Assembly (NCBI GenBank): GCA_016866585.1
Contig: VGMB01000008.1
Coordinates: 1 to 16,460 of the forward strand
Length of the DNA stretch: 16,460 nt
Reading direction: 5' to 3'
Origin: Chlamydiota bacterium
Lineage (GTDB): Bacteria; Chlamydiota; Chlamydiia; Chlamydiales; Rhabdochlamydiaceae
Shown: positions 1 to 11,859 of the stretch, in pieces
Layout: every line of letters begins with the position of its first letter
How positions within the stretch are numbered: the first letter of the stretch is position 1
Notes under the pieces: generated by a model
Told to the model about the DNA's origin: nothing
Database searches by the model: none
The model's input: only the letters and a program-made list of their open reading frames with translations
Translations under genes and position numbers: made by a program

Positions 1-2
1 TT

Positions 3-1172
3 AAAAAAGAAGGGGATGAGGTTGCTTTGGATGAGCCTCTTTTAGAAGTCTCTACAGACAAAGTAAATAGTGAAATACCATCACCAGTTGCTGGTCGTTT
101 ATTGCGTACTTTGGCAGCTCCAGATGAAGAGCTTCAAGTAGGAGATCCTCTAGCTAAGATTTTAGTGCTGTCTGTTGGTGAAAAAGGATCTGCACCCACG
201 ATGGTTCCTGAGAAAATACTTCCTTCTGCGCCAAGTACTTCTTCTGAAATGAAGGAGTTTTTCTCTCCAGCGGTGCTCAGGACAGCTTCAGAGCTGGGTG
301 TTGGTCTGGATGAAATGAAAAATATTAAGGCAACCGGAGCTGGTGGTAGAATCACAAAACAAGATGTCGAGGCCTATGCTAATAGTAAAGCTGCCCCTAG
401 TTCTTGCGCTGCTGCATCGATTGCTAAGGATAAGCCTTCAGCATGTTCTGCTCCAGTATGTACCGTTTCAAATAGTGCCGAAGAAATAGAAAGAGTCAAA
501 ATGAGCGGCATGCGTAAAGCTATTGCTGATAATATGGTAAAGTCGTTTTACGAAGCTCCTCATGCTACTCTCGTAAATGAAATAGATATCACTCCTATTT
601 TAGATGTTATATCTAAAAATAAAGAGTCTTTCCTTCAGAAACAAGGGGTAAAGCTTACCATCACAAGTTATGTTGCTAGGGCTATTTCAAAAGCGTTGCA
701 AGAATATCCTTTGATTAATTCTTCCTTAGAAAAAGATACGATCGTTGTAAAAAAATATGTCAATTTAGGTATCGCTGTAAGTGTTGATCAAGGATTGCTT
801 GTTCCTGTTATTAAAAATTGCCAAAAGATGGGTGTGACTGATATCGCCAAGTCAATTCACTCATTGTCTACGAAAGCTAGATCTGGAAAATTAGCTCCAT
901 CTGATGTAACGGATGGTACTATCAGTATGACTAACTTTGGTATGTCTGGTGTGGCTATAGGAGTTCCGATCATACGCTATCCAGAATGTGCTATTATTGG
1001 TGTTGGGGCAATTCAAAAACGTGTAGTTGTTTTAGAAAACGACATGATGGCTATAAGATCTCTAATGCATATTTCATTAACTTTTGATCATAGAGTCCTT
1101 GATGGTATGTACGGTTGTGGTTTCTTATCTGCTGTTAAAAAGCATTTAGAAAATGACATTTATATAGACTAA
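3..1172 (+). CDS. Dihydrolipoamide acyltransferase, E2 of a 2-oxoacid dehydrogenase complex (5'-truncated)
   Basis: The reading frame is already open at the first bases of the window, so the N-terminus is missing; 389 residues are visible. It opens inside a lipoyl domain, with EVSTDKV carrying the lipoyl-lysine (codon at 60-62). A linker follows, then a peripheral subunit (E3/E1)-binding domain at about visible residues 87-125 (SPAVLRTASELGV ... GGRITKQDVEAY), an Ala/Ser/Pro-rich linker, and the acyltransferase domain. That domain ends in the active-site motif DHRVLDG, encoded at 1085-1105. E2 proteins form the cytoplasmic core that passes acyl groups from E1 to CoA. The motifs do not settle whether the substrate is pyruvate, 2-oxoglutarate or a branched-chain oxoacid; the lipoyl motif EVSTDKVNSEIPSP resembles SucB/DlaT-type proteins. 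The gene converges on the isocitrate dehydrogenase gene. I recall an E2 gene next to kpsF in Chlamydia genomes, which would make this the orthologue. Confidence 0.93.
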   Translation, partial: KKEGDEVALDEPLLEVSTDKVNSEIPSPVAGRLLRTLAAPDEELQVGDPLAKILVLSVGEKGSAPTMVPEKILPSAPSTSSEMKEFFSPAVLRTASELGVGLDEMKNIKATGAGGRITKQDVEAYANSKAAPSSCAAASIAKDKPSACSAPVCTVSNSAEEIERVKMSGMRKAIADNMVKSFYEAPHATLVNEIDITPILDVISKNKESFLQKQGVKLTITSYVARAISKALQEYPLINSSLEKDTIVVKKYVNLGIAVSVDQGLLVPVIKNCQKMGVTDIAKSIHSLSTKARSGKLAPSDVTDGTISMTNFGMSGVAIGVPIIRYPECAIIGVGAIQKRVVVLENDMMAIRSLMHISLTFDHRVLDGMYGCGFLSAVKKHLENDIYID

Positions 1173-1176
1173 TTCG

Positions 1177-1214
1177 ATCATCAGCGGTAGGCCCTTGAGC
1201 CTACCGCTGATGAT
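1177..1214. terminator. Perfect 16-bp hairpin between convergent genes, probable bidirectional terminator
   Basis: Arm 1177-1192 is exactly complementary to 1199-1214, with the 6-base loop CCTTGA. It sits 4 bases after the E2 stop codon and 2 bases from the isocitrate dehydrogenase stop codon. The position favours transcript-end formation for both genes. Unlike the other terminators in this window it has no T tract on either side, and its stem is GC-richer than the surroundings. It could instead be an RNA 3'-end stabiliser. Confidence 0.7.
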
Positions 1215-1216
1215 AT

Positions 1217-2668
1217 CTATCCTTGCGCGGAAGAGTATCCAGGCTCTCCATCAATTACGTAAAGATTTTCAGTTTTGATCATATCAAATTTATTCTGTTC
1301 AAGTTCTTCCAATAATTTAATTATGTCGTGTGTTGTTACTCTGTGCCCTTTTTCTTTGTGGACAAACCGTAATCTCCATTGCTCAATACAGCAAGTTTCA
1401 GGATGTCCATTTGGCCATATCCTTACTCCTCTGTTTGTTATCATTTGTAGCTTTAATGGGGTAATGGAGGATATTTTAGAACATTGATCAATAACCTCAT
1501 TGGCATCATTTTTGCTGTAGATAAAAATATCTGTTCCAATAAGATCTCTTGATGATTCTGTATGAAAATGCTTTGATCCTATAGGTTTAATTTTTTCATT
1601 TTCTTTATATGATACGGTTTTGAGGTTTTGTGGTTTTTCTCCAAGAAATTTAACTACGGTTTGCGCAAATTCCTTTGTTCCGACTTTTCTTTTACTTACT
1701 CCTTCAGTGAAGATATCATATGTATGGAATCCCTCTTCAAGGGTTTTTAGCCATGCGTTATGAATCCTTTCTGCAACCCTGGTTTCGCCAAGGTGGACAA
1801 GCATCATCACTGACGCAAGAAGAAGCCCAGAGGGGTTTGCCATATTTTGCCCAGCTCTCCGTGGTGCTGATCCATGTATTGCTTCAAACATAGCTCCTTT
1901 GTCACCAATATTTGCAGAGCCTGCAAGTCCGACCGATCCGGAGATTTGGGCTGCTACGTCGGATAGAATGTCCCCATAAAGATTGGGCATAACAATAACA
2001 TCAAATGCTTCTGGGGTATCTGCTAGCTTCGCAGCACCTATGTCCACTATCCAGTGTTCATTTTCTATTTGAGGGTATTCTTTGGCTATTTCATCAAACA
2101 CCTTATGAAAAAGACCATCAGAAAATTTCATGATATTATCTTTACTAAAGCAAGTTACTTTTTTTCTTCCATAGTGTCTTGCGTATTCAAATGCATGGCG
2201 AACTATTTTTTCACAGCCTTGTCTTGATATTATCTTTAGAGATTCGCATACCCCAGGGGTCTGTTTGTACTCTATACCGGCGTAAAGATCCTCTTCGTTT
2301 TCTCTTACAATAACAACATCCATATTAGGATGTTTTGTTTTTACAAAAGGATCATACGCCACGCAAGGACGGATATTGGCAAAAAGTCCAAGAGTTGTTC
2401 TGATTGTGACATTAAGGCTTTTAAAACCGCCACCTTGAGGTGTCGTAATGGGTGCTTTTAAAAAGGCCTTAGACTTTTTTATCGTTTCCCATGAAGAATC
2501 TTCTATACCTGTTGGATGTCCGCCTAAGTATACCTTTTCTCCAATTTCAATTTTGTTATACTCCAGAGGAGCTCCCGCTTCATCTAGGATGTGAAGGACT
2601 GCTTCCATAATTTCTGGACCGATTCCATCTCCATGGGCCACTGCTATTGGTATTTTAGATGAGGACAT
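1217..2668 (-). CDS. icd: Isocitrate dehydrogenase, Rickettsia-type (~480 residues), probably NADP-dependent
   Basis: The 483-residue protein converts isocitrate to 2-oxoglutarate and CO2 in the TCA cycle. Visible motifs are HGDGIGPEI (12-20); KSLNVTIR (83-90), which holds the S-x-N and arginine substrate ligands; NIRP (98-101); the catalytic Tyr in LYAGIEY (~129); the catalytic Lys in SKDNIMKFSDG (~176); and metal-binding aspartates in NLYGDILSDVAA (~233, 237). A C-terminal extension of about 140 residues follows the catalytic core and ends in YSSAQG. Length, extension and ending match the alpha-proteobacterial/Rickettsia isocitrate dehydrogenase family rather than the ~416-residue E. coli enzyme. 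At the coenzyme-selecting pair after HGSAP the residues are Arg270-Arg271, where E. coli has Lys344-Tyr345; basic residues here suit NADP. The ATG follows an AGGA at 8-base spacing. Chlamydia proper lacks this enzyme, so its presence argues for a more complete TCA cycle. Confidence 0.95.
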   Translation of the reverse strand: MSSSKIPIAVAHGDGIGPEIMEAVLHILDEAGAPLEYNKIEIGEKVYLGGHPTGIEDSSWETIKKSKAFLKAPITTPQGGGFKSLNVTIRTTLGLFANIRPCVAYDPFVKTKHPNMDVVIVRENEEDLYAGIEYKQTPGVCESLKIISRQGCEKIVRHAFEYARHYGRKKVTCFSKDNIMKFSDGLFHKVFDEIAKEYPQIENEHWIVDIGAAKLADTPEAFDVIVMPNLYGDILSDVAAQISGSVGLAGSANIGDKGAMFEAIHGSAPRRAGQNMANPSGLLLASVMMLVHLGETRVAERIHNAWLKTLEEGFHTYDIFTEGVSKRKVGTKEFAQTVVKFLGEKPQNLKTVSYKENEKIKPIGSKHFHTESSRDLIGTDIFIYSKNDANEVIDQCSKISSITPLKLQMITNRGVRIWPNGHPETCCIEQWRLRFVHKEKGHRVTTHDIIKLLEELEQNKFDMIKTENLYVIDGEPGYSSAQG

Positions 2669-2728
2669 GATACTATTCCTGTATGAGGGTTGTTTAAAAT
2701 TTAGTTTTTACGATATTCATTTGAAGAC

Positions 2729-2757
2729 TTCAAGCAAATTTGCAAATGGGCTATATT
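2729..2757 (+). promoter_or_regulatory. Candidate sigma-70-type promoter for kpsF
   Basis: TATATT at 2752-2757 lies 17 bases downstream of TTCAAG at 2729-2734, a weak -35. Transcription would start near 2764, only about 15 bases before the kpsF ATG. The 110-bp gap at 2669-2778 separates divergent genes and must hold promoters in both directions. I could not pick a convincing one for icd. Confidence 0.35.
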
Positions 2758-2778
2758 AGATGTTCTTAACGAGGATCT

Positions 2779-3738
2779 ATGATTAAAACACTTTTTGAAA
2801 ATGCCCAAAAGCATTTGAATTACTTCTTTGAGCACATTGATACTGAATCTGTTGAAGATGTTGTTCGGCAATGCAACTCTTGTGAAGGACTTGTGGTCCT
2901 TACAGGGGTAGGTAAAAGTGGCATCATCGCTGAAAAAATTGCTATGACACTCATTTCGACAGGAACGAGGGCTCTTTATCTGCCAGCTATGAATTTTTTG
3001 CATGGCGACATAGGGATAATTTCTGATAAAGATATTCTTATTATGATTAGCAAGTCAGGCGAGTCAGAAGAGTTGCTTAATCTGTTACCATTTGTAAAAA
3101 ACCGCAATTGTAAAACTATTGCCATAGTTTCCAATACGCAAAGTCGATTGTCTAAATCTTGTGACACATCCATTTGTCTTCCTGTAGAAAAAGAGCTCTG
3201 TTCTTTTAATTTAGTTCCTACAACTTCTACTGCTGTCCAACTTATTTTTGGAGATGTTCTTGCTGTAGCCCTGATGAAAAATAGGGAATTTGCTATGGAT
3301 GATTATGCTCTAAATCATCCCGCCGGTGCTATAGGGAAAAAGATATTTTTGAAAATAAAAGATCTTATGCTAGATCACCAAAATATTCCTGTATGTAGCC
3401 CTTCTGATAAATTGCTAGATGTTCTGGTCGAACTCTCAAATAAAAAATGTGGCGCATTGCTAGTAGCAGATCACGATAGAAGGCTTGTAGGTATTTTTAC
3501 TGATGGAGATTTACGAAGAGCCCTTCAATCAAACGGATCGTCTGTATTAGAGCAGAACATGGAATCTTTAATGAATACTGCTGTAAGCTTTTTATCATCA
3601 GATACTTTAGCGTGGGATGCCCTTGTTTTTATGCAAAAGGATCCGTCTAAATGGATAACGGTTCTTCCTATTGTTGATGATGGTAAAATCGTTGGTATAC
3701 TTCGTATGCATGATATAGTAAAAGCTGGATTGACCTAA
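2779..3738 (+). CDS. kpsF: D-arabinose 5-phosphate isomerase, KpsF/GutQ/KdsD family
   Basis: This 319-residue cytoplasmic enzyme interconverts ribulose 5-phosphate and arabinose 5-phosphate, the first committed step towards Kdo in lipopolysaccharide. An N-terminal SIS sugar-isomerase domain spans about residues 1-190: GVGKSG (43-48), the HGDIG loop (75-79), SKSGESEE phosphosugar loop (91-98), PTTSTA (147-152) and the family signature HPAGAIGK (180-187). Two CBS domains follow, about 195-250 (with FTDGDLRR at 240-247) and 258-319. Length and order are those of the full KdsD family. GAGG at 2771-2774 is a clear ribosome-binding site for the ATG. The next gene starts 16 bases after the stop, which suggests an operon with the two transporters. 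Confidence 0.95.
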   Translation: MIKTLFENAQKHLNYFFEHIDTESVEDVVRQCNSCEGLVVLTGVGKSGIIAEKIAMTLISTGTRALYLPAMNFLHGDIGIISDKDILIMISKSGESEELLNLLPFVKNRNCKTIAIVSNTQSRLSKSCDTSICLPVEKELCSFNLVPTTSTAVQLIFGDVLAVALMKNREFAMDDYALNHPAGAIGKKIFLKIKDLMLDHQNIPVCSPSDKLLDVLVELSNKKCGALLVADHDRRLVGIFTDGDLRRALQSNGSSVLEQNMESLMNTAVSFLSSDTLAWDALVFMQKDPSKWITVLPIVDDGKIVGILRMHDIVKAGLT

Positions 3739-3754
3739 TACTAGGATTTTAAAA

Positions 3755-5116
3755 GTGTACGTATTTATTAAGACTTGGAAACCTATTAGTGTTTCTCTTT
3801 TATTTCTACTTTCTTCCTATTTGTCTTATTCTAGCAGAAGATACAAACCTGGTGAAATATTTTTTTCTTTTTCCCTTATAGGGGCGTTAGTCGGTGTTAT
3901 TTCTTCCGAAATTCTTTTTTATTCTATCATAAATAGAGCTACAGTAACACTCTTTAGTTTGTATGTGTTTTTAACAGCGTCGATTAAGGCGGGTGTTATC
4001 TCGTATCTTATGTCTGTGATGCAAAAGATGTTTAGAGGTAAGCCTTCTATGTTTTATCTTTTTAGCACCGTTCTGGCTTCCTTTTTCCCTTTTCAACGAC
4101 AGGTAGATGTTCTTATTAAACATCTTAAACACAGGATCTCTTTGTATAAAACTGCAATGTACCCTGTATTTCCAGCTCTATTTGCTGCAGCGTCCTCATT
4201 AACGATTGTTGGGTCGATTGCCAATCTTTTGGCAGATCATTTGTGTAATGTGGTTTTTGAAGGTACTCACTGGGGCTTTTTTTCTAACGGCCCCATATCT
4301 TTGACTTTATTCTTTATTTGTTTTTTCTTTTTTTGGATTGGGATTAAGGCTCAAAAAAATCAAGAGGGCATCCTTGTTTTTGCTGGGCTATCGCAAGACC
4401 CTTTACATTTTGATCCTGAAATCGACCATCACCACAAGGTCGATAGAAAAACTTTAGATGTTTTTCAGGCGTTTGATGAAAATATTCCTCTTGAACCATC
4501 GTATCCAAAACATTCATATGATAATGACAAACAAAACACTGGTTTTGTTAAAAAGTGGATGGTTTTTAATTTTTTGCTATTTCTTTTTTTAAGCATAATT
4601 GGAATCTCAGTATTCTATAGCGCCCCCATTTGTGGAATCCTCTCATTAATTCCAAAGTCTCTTTCTATAAAAGAAGATTTTAAGTGCTTTCCTTTAGATA
4701 CGTTTCTACTTCTTTCAGCCTCGTTGATTTTTTCATATTTATTTTTACATTCAGGGCTGGCTGAGCTGTTGTCTAAAAGATTAGTTTTTTTAGAGGGGAA
4801 AATTTCTGTTGTTACCTTTTTTTTATTTCTTTCTTCAGTTTTATCTATGTTCATTCCAAGCCTTATAGCAGTTGCTGTTTTAGTGACATTAATAAATTTT
4901 TTACCAATATGTCACGATCCGTCTTTTCTTCAAGTGGTAGCTGCAGCGATTACGTTTGGAAGTTTTTTGATACTAAATAGTAGGGCTCACGTAAGAAGGG
5001 CAAGTCACTCCGAATTTATGGAAGACTCTGCCAAAACTAGAGTAAGAGCCTCATGGACATTGTCTGTTTATCTTGCTTTTGTTGCGCATGTATTCTTATT
5101 TTACAGGGTTGATTAG
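3755..5116 (+). CDS. Divergent SLC13/DASS (ion transporter superfamily)-like membrane protein
   Basis: 453 residues starting at GTG with an AGGA box at 3743-3746; no better in-frame ATG is nearby. The protein is very hydrophobic at both ends, with roughly ten candidate membrane segments. They are split by a hydrophilic, His/Asp-rich loop at about residues 198-265. SSLTIVGSIANLLADHL (about 147-163) aligns by eye with the GTLTLIGTSTNLL hairpin signature of YfbS-like SLC13 proteins, and the next segment also fits that family. The second-half counterpart (about 359-400, MFIPSLIAVAVL) lacks the Asn normally present there, and the RCK/TrkA_C domains common in YfbS-like proteins are absent. I infer a reduced or specialised sodium-coupled anion transporter, inner membrane, substrate unknown. 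It lies between kpsF (16 bases) and nhaD (45 bases). It could also be a lineage-specific protein that has lost transport activity. Confidence 0.6.
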   Translation: MYVFIKTWKPISVSLLFLLSSYLSYSSRRYKPGEIFFSFSLIGALVGVISSEILFYSIINRATVTLFSLYVFLTASIKAGVISYLMSVMQKMFRGKPSMFYLFSTVLASFFPFQRQVDVLIKHLKHRISLYKTAMYPVFPALFAAASSLTIVGSIANLLADHLCNVVFEGTHWGFFSNGPISLTLFFICFFFFWIGIKAQKNQEGILVFAGLSQDPLHFDPEIDHHHKVDRKTLDVFQAFDENIPLEPSYPKHSYDNDKQNTGFVKKWMVFNFLLFLFLSIIGISVFYSAPICGILSLIPKSLSIKEDFKCFPLDTFLLLSASLIFSYLFLHSGLAELLSKRLVFLEGKISVVTFFLFLSSVLSMFIPSLIAVAVLVTLINFLPICHDPSFLQVVAAAITFGSFLILNSRAHVRRASHSEFMEDSAKTRVRASWTLSVYLAFVAHVFLFYRVD

Positions 5117-5125
5117 TTTCTGTTA

Positions 5126-5146
5126 AAAAAATACACTGTATTTTTT
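5126..5146. other. Small intergenic AT-rich hairpin before nhaD
   Basis: AAAAAATAC at 5126-5134 pairs with GTATTTTTT at 5138-5146, leaving a 3-base loop. It lies between the stop codon at 5114-5116 and the nhaD ribosome-binding site (AAGGA, 5151-5155). It may act as a weak attenuator or an mRNA-processing site. It is too AT-rich to call a firm terminator. Confidence 0.35.
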
Positions 5147-5161
5147 AAACAAGGAAATGAT

Positions 5162-6439
5162 ATGGGTTCTTTAGACTTAGCTTCAATTTTATTACTAGTG
5201 ACTTTTGTGTTGGGATATAGCGCAATCGTCTTCGAACATACGATCAAAATAAGCAAGAGTGCAGTTGGCCTTCTGATAGCTGTGCTTTGCTGGGTTATCA
5301 CCTTATATGCAAGCGATAGATCTTTAGCCGTAGATCTTCAGGAACTAGGTCATCACGTATCGAGTGTATCGCAAATTATTTTTTTCCTTATGGGGGCAAT
5401 GGCCTTAGTAGAGCTAATTGATGCTCATAAAGGATTTAAAATTGTAACAGATGTTATACAGTCTGCTTCTAAAAGAAGACTTTTATGGACTATGTCCATC
5501 GTGTCTTTTATTTTGTCTGCGGCTTTGGACAACTTGACGACTACTATTTTGATGATTTCTCTGCTCAAAAAACTCGTTAAAGACTCTAAAGAAAGAGTGC
5601 CGCTTAGCATTATGGTAGTGGTTGCAGCTAATGCCGGAGGAGCTTGGACCCCCATAGGCGATGTTACTACGACAATGCTCTGGATCGAAGGCCAAATTTC
5701 AGCCTTTCATGTGATGAAAACACTTTTAATTCCAAGCTTTATTTCTATGTTAGTCCCATTACTTTGGTTTTCATCGAAAGCTCGGGGTAGATATGCCCAT
5801 CTTAAAGAGCATCTTGAAGAAGAGAGAGCAGAACCTGGAGCTAAGGTGGTTTTTTGTCTAGGTATAGCTGGGCTAGTATTTGTTCCAATTTTCAAGACGT
5901 TGACAGGACTACCTCCGTTTATGGGTATGCTTCTTTCGTTTGGAGTTCTCTGGGTTGTTACTGATCTTATGCACCATAAATTTGACCAAAGAACACATTT
6001 ACGTGTTCCGTCTATACTTTCAAAGATTGATACTTCTTCTATTATGTTCTTTTTAGGGATATTGTTAGGAGTCGATGCTCTGCAAACAGCAGGAATTTTA
6101 ACTATGTTTGCTAATTTGCTTGATTCTACAGTGGGAAATCTTCCTGGCATCGCAACACTTATTGGTGTTTTTTCTGCGATCGTAGATAACGTTCCTTTAG
6201 TAGCCGCCTGTATGGGGATGTATTCCTTAGAAAGGTTTGCTACAGATCATCCGTTTTGGATCATGATCGCTTATGCAGCAGGTACTGGTGGTAGTCTTCT
6301 TATCATAGGATCTGCCGCAGGTGTTGCTATGATGGGAATGGAAAAAATGGATTTTTTCACATACCTAAAAAAAGCAACCCTTCCAATTTTAATCGGCTTT
6401 TTACTCGGAATGCTATCCTATCTAGTTCTATTCTACTAG
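5162..6439 (+). CDS. nhaD: Na+/H+ antiporter, NhaD family
   Basis: The 425-residue inner-membrane protein exports Na+ (or Li+) in exchange for H+ and belongs to the ion transporter superfamily. Two inverted halves are visible. The first has DNLTTT at 123-128 and NAGGAWTPIGDVTTTMLW (157-174). The second has DNVPLVAACMGMY (342-354) and GTGGSLLIIGSAAGVA (374-389). The paired Asp-Asn motifs and the second conserved Asp (about 167) are the expected cation-site residues and all are intact. About eleven to thirteen hydrophobic segments can be drawn. The ATG follows AAGGA at 5151-5155. It is the last gene of the probable kpsF-transporter-nhaD unit, and a strong terminator follows 14 bases after its stop codon. 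Confidence 0.95.
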   Translation: MGSLDLASILLLVTFVLGYSAIVFEHTIKISKSAVGLLIAVLCWVITLYASDRSLAVDLQELGHHVSSVSQIIFFLMGAMALVELIDAHKGFKIVTDVIQSASKRRLLWTMSIVSFILSAALDNLTTTILMISLLKKLVKDSKERVPLSIMVVVAANAGGAWTPIGDVTTTMLWIEGQISAFHVMKTLLIPSFISMLVPLLWFSSKARGRYAHLKEHLEEERAEPGAKVVFCLGIAGLVFVPIFKTLTGLPPFMGMLLSFGVLWVVTDLMHHKFDQRTHLRVPSILSKIDTSSIMFFLGILLGVDALQTAGILTMFANLLDSTVGNLPGIATLIGVFSAIVDNVPLVAACMGMYSLERFATDHPFWIMIAYAAGTGGSLLIIGSAAGVAMMGMEKMDFFTYLKKATLPILIGFLLGMLSYLVLFY

Positions 6440-6452
6440 AATTCTTAAGAGC

Positions 6453-6496
6453 AATTAACAGTGTTTTTATTACAAAAAACACTGTTAATTCTTTAT
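6453..6496 (+). terminator. Intrinsic terminator after nhaD
   Basis: Arm 6453-6468 is perfectly complementary over 16 bases to 6475-6490, with the loop ATTACA. The T-rich stretch CTTTATTTT follows. It closes the kpsF operon and insulates it from the rRNA promoter just downstream. Confidence 0.9.
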
Positions 6497-6521
6497 TTTA
6501 AAAAAAATTAAAAAAGTTCTC

Positions 6522-6551
6522 TTGCGAATAAATCACGTGTTTTTGTATGTT
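6522..6551 (+). promoter_or_regulatory. Candidate rRNA operon promoter
   Basis: TTGCGA at 6522-6527 and TATGTT at 6546-6551 are separated by 18 bases. An A/T-rich stretch at 6490-6515 immediately upstream could act as an UP element. Transcription would start near 6558-6560, giving a leader of about 180 bases before mature 16S rRNA. The position, between the nhaD terminator and the 16S processing stem, supports it. The match to consensus is moderate. Confidence 0.5.
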
Positions 6552-6629
6552 TATTGCTTCCTAACGACGAGATTTGAAAAAGAAAACGAAGTTAAGAATA
6601 AGTGATGCTAAGTAAAGCACGCTAAGTTG

Positions 6630-6674
6630 TTTGACAGTAGAAGTGAAATGACGAAACAAGAGTGAAAAGTTTGT
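6630..6674 (+). other. 16S rRNA processing stem, 5' arm
   Basis: This 45-base stretch of the leader is almost fully complementary to 8343-8388, downstream of 16S. It has only a two-base bulge and a few mismatches. Together they would enclose the whole 16S rRNA in a long duplex of the kind RNase III cuts. Confidence 0.85.
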
Positions 6675-6679
6675 GCGGA

Positions 6680-6697
6680 TACAAACGAAAGTTTGTA
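6680..6697 (+). other. GNRA-loop hairpin in the 16S leader
   Basis: TACAAAC at 6680-6686 pairs perfectly with GTTTGTA at 6691-6697 across a GAAA tetraloop. It lies between the 5' arm of the processing stem and mature 16S rRNA. It may guide folding or maturation of the leader. Confidence 0.6.
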
Positions 6698-6740
6698 GAC
6701 CGAAAATGTCAATAATATATAAGAACATATCAAAATTTTT

Positions 6741-8296
<1,556 letters not shown>

Positions 8297-8342
8297 AAAG
8301 GACAAACTGAAATCCTTGTGATTTCAGAGTTCTTAGGTTGAG

Positions 8343-8388
8343 ACAAACTTCTCACCTTGTTTGTCGTCGTTTCACTTCTGCTGTCAAA
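8343..8388 (+). other. 16S rRNA processing stem, 3' arm
   Basis: This stretch reads as the near-exact reverse complement of leader positions 6630-6674, so the two form a duplex of about 45 base pairs closing a loop of about 1.67 kb that contains 16S rRNA. A local alternative pairing, GACAAAC (8342-8348) with GTTTGTC (8359-8365), is also possible. Confidence 0.85.
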
Positions 8389-8520
8389 GCAGAAAATTAT
8401 GTCTTGAAAAAGACACATGTTATCTTGAAAGCTGTGAGAGAAAGAAAGAAAAACCTCAAGAGTATTGCAATCGTAAGATTGTAAATACAGTTTTTATAAA
8501 GTGGTAAAATACAATTCACA

Positions 8521-8543
8521 AATAAAAAAAAGCGCTTGAGGAG
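8521..8543 (+). other. 23S rRNA processing stem, 5' arm
   Basis: AATAAAAAAAAGCGCTTGAG and the following bases are complementary, with few mismatches, to 11647-11668 downstream of 23S. The core is AGCGCTTGA. The duplex would bracket 23S rRNA for RNase III processing. Confidence 0.7.
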
Positions 8544-8604
8544 AATAACTTCATACTAAAAAAAGAGAAGTAGGTGAATAAAGGCAGCATCACAAAAATT
8601 ATGT

Positions 8605-11554
<2,950 letters not shown>

Positions 11555-11565
11555 TTTTCTTTTTG

Positions 11566-11607
11566 ATCAGCGTCCTAGCCCTTAAATATAAGAGCTAAGA
11601 CACTGAT
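11566..11607 (+). other. Long imperfect hairpin in the 23S-5S spacer
   Basis: ATCAGCGTCCTAGCCCTTA at 11566-11584 pairs with 11589-11607 in 16 of 19 positions; the three mismatches are all C-A. It directly follows the 3' end of 23S rRNA and is likely a maturation signal. A second small hairpin (ACACTT/AAGTGT around 11625-11640) comes after it. Confidence 0.6.
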
Positions 11608-11646
11608 AAGAAAAGTTGCCTGACACTTACTTAAGTGTGTAGGAAA

Positions 11647-11668
11647 CTCTTCAAGCGCTGTTTTTTAT
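11647..11668 (+). other. 23S rRNA processing stem, 3' arm
   Basis: CTCTTCAAGCGCTGTTTTTT is complementary to 8521-8543 upstream of 23S. It lies between the spacer hairpins and 5S rRNA, which is the expected position for the closing arm. Confidence 0.7.
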
Positions 11669-11700
11669 GAGTGAATAACTTTCTTTCACAAGCAATTTTT

Positions 11701-11816
11701 TCCTGGTGGCAATAGAGAGAGGGAAATACCTGATCCCATCCCGAACTCAGAAGTCAAGCCTCTCATCGCCGATGGTACTGTACGCAAGAGTATGGAAGAG
11801 TAGGTCGCTGCCAGGG
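11701..11816 (+). rRNA. rrf: 5S ribosomal RNA
   Basis: About 116 bases. The terminal helix pairs CCTGG at 11702-11706 with CCAGG at 11811-11815. The conserved block GATCCCATCCCGAACTCAGAAGTCAAG is followed by GCCGATGGTACTG, both typical of bacterial 5S. It is the third gene of the operon, about 146 bases after 23S. Confidence 0.96.
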
Positions 11817-11826
11817 TTTCTTTATC

Positions 11827-11859
11827 ACCCTTTTAAGGTATCCTTAAAAGGGTTTTTTT
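11827..11859 (+). terminator. Intrinsic terminator of the rRNA operon
   Basis: ACCCTTTTAAGG at 11827-11838 pairs perfectly with CCTTAAAAGGGT at 11842-11853. The loop is 3 bases, and a run of seven T follows. It starts 11 bases after 5S rRNA. Confidence 0.95.

Larger units (their letters stand above)
8297..8604 (+). other. 16S-23S internal transcribed spacer, no tRNA recognised
   Basis: A spacer of about 308 bases. It begins with a hairpin (CTGAAATC at 8307-8314 with GATTTCAG at 8320-8327), then the 3' arm of the 16S stem, then a small hairpin (GTCTT GAAA AAGAC at 8401-8414), then an A-rich stretch and the 5' arm of the 23S stem. I found no cloverleaf or CCA-adjacent T-arm motif, so it appears to lack the tRNA-Ile/Ala genes common in other bacteria. 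Confidence 0.8.

Noticed and set aside
2701..3173. Minus-strand frames of 100 and 65 codons
   Set aside because: They are largely antisense to kpsF, with no similarity to known proteins and no credible ribosome-binding site.
3755..5116. Second NhaD antiporter next to nhaD
   Set aside because: The DNLTTT, NAGGAWTPIGD and DNVP motifs of NhaD are absent; the surviving hairpin fits SLC13/YfbS-like proteins better.
6631..6636. TTGACA, a perfect -35 box upstream of 16S rRNA
   Set aside because: No suitable -10 lies 16-18 bases downstream, and the bases belong to the 5' arm of the 16S processing stem.
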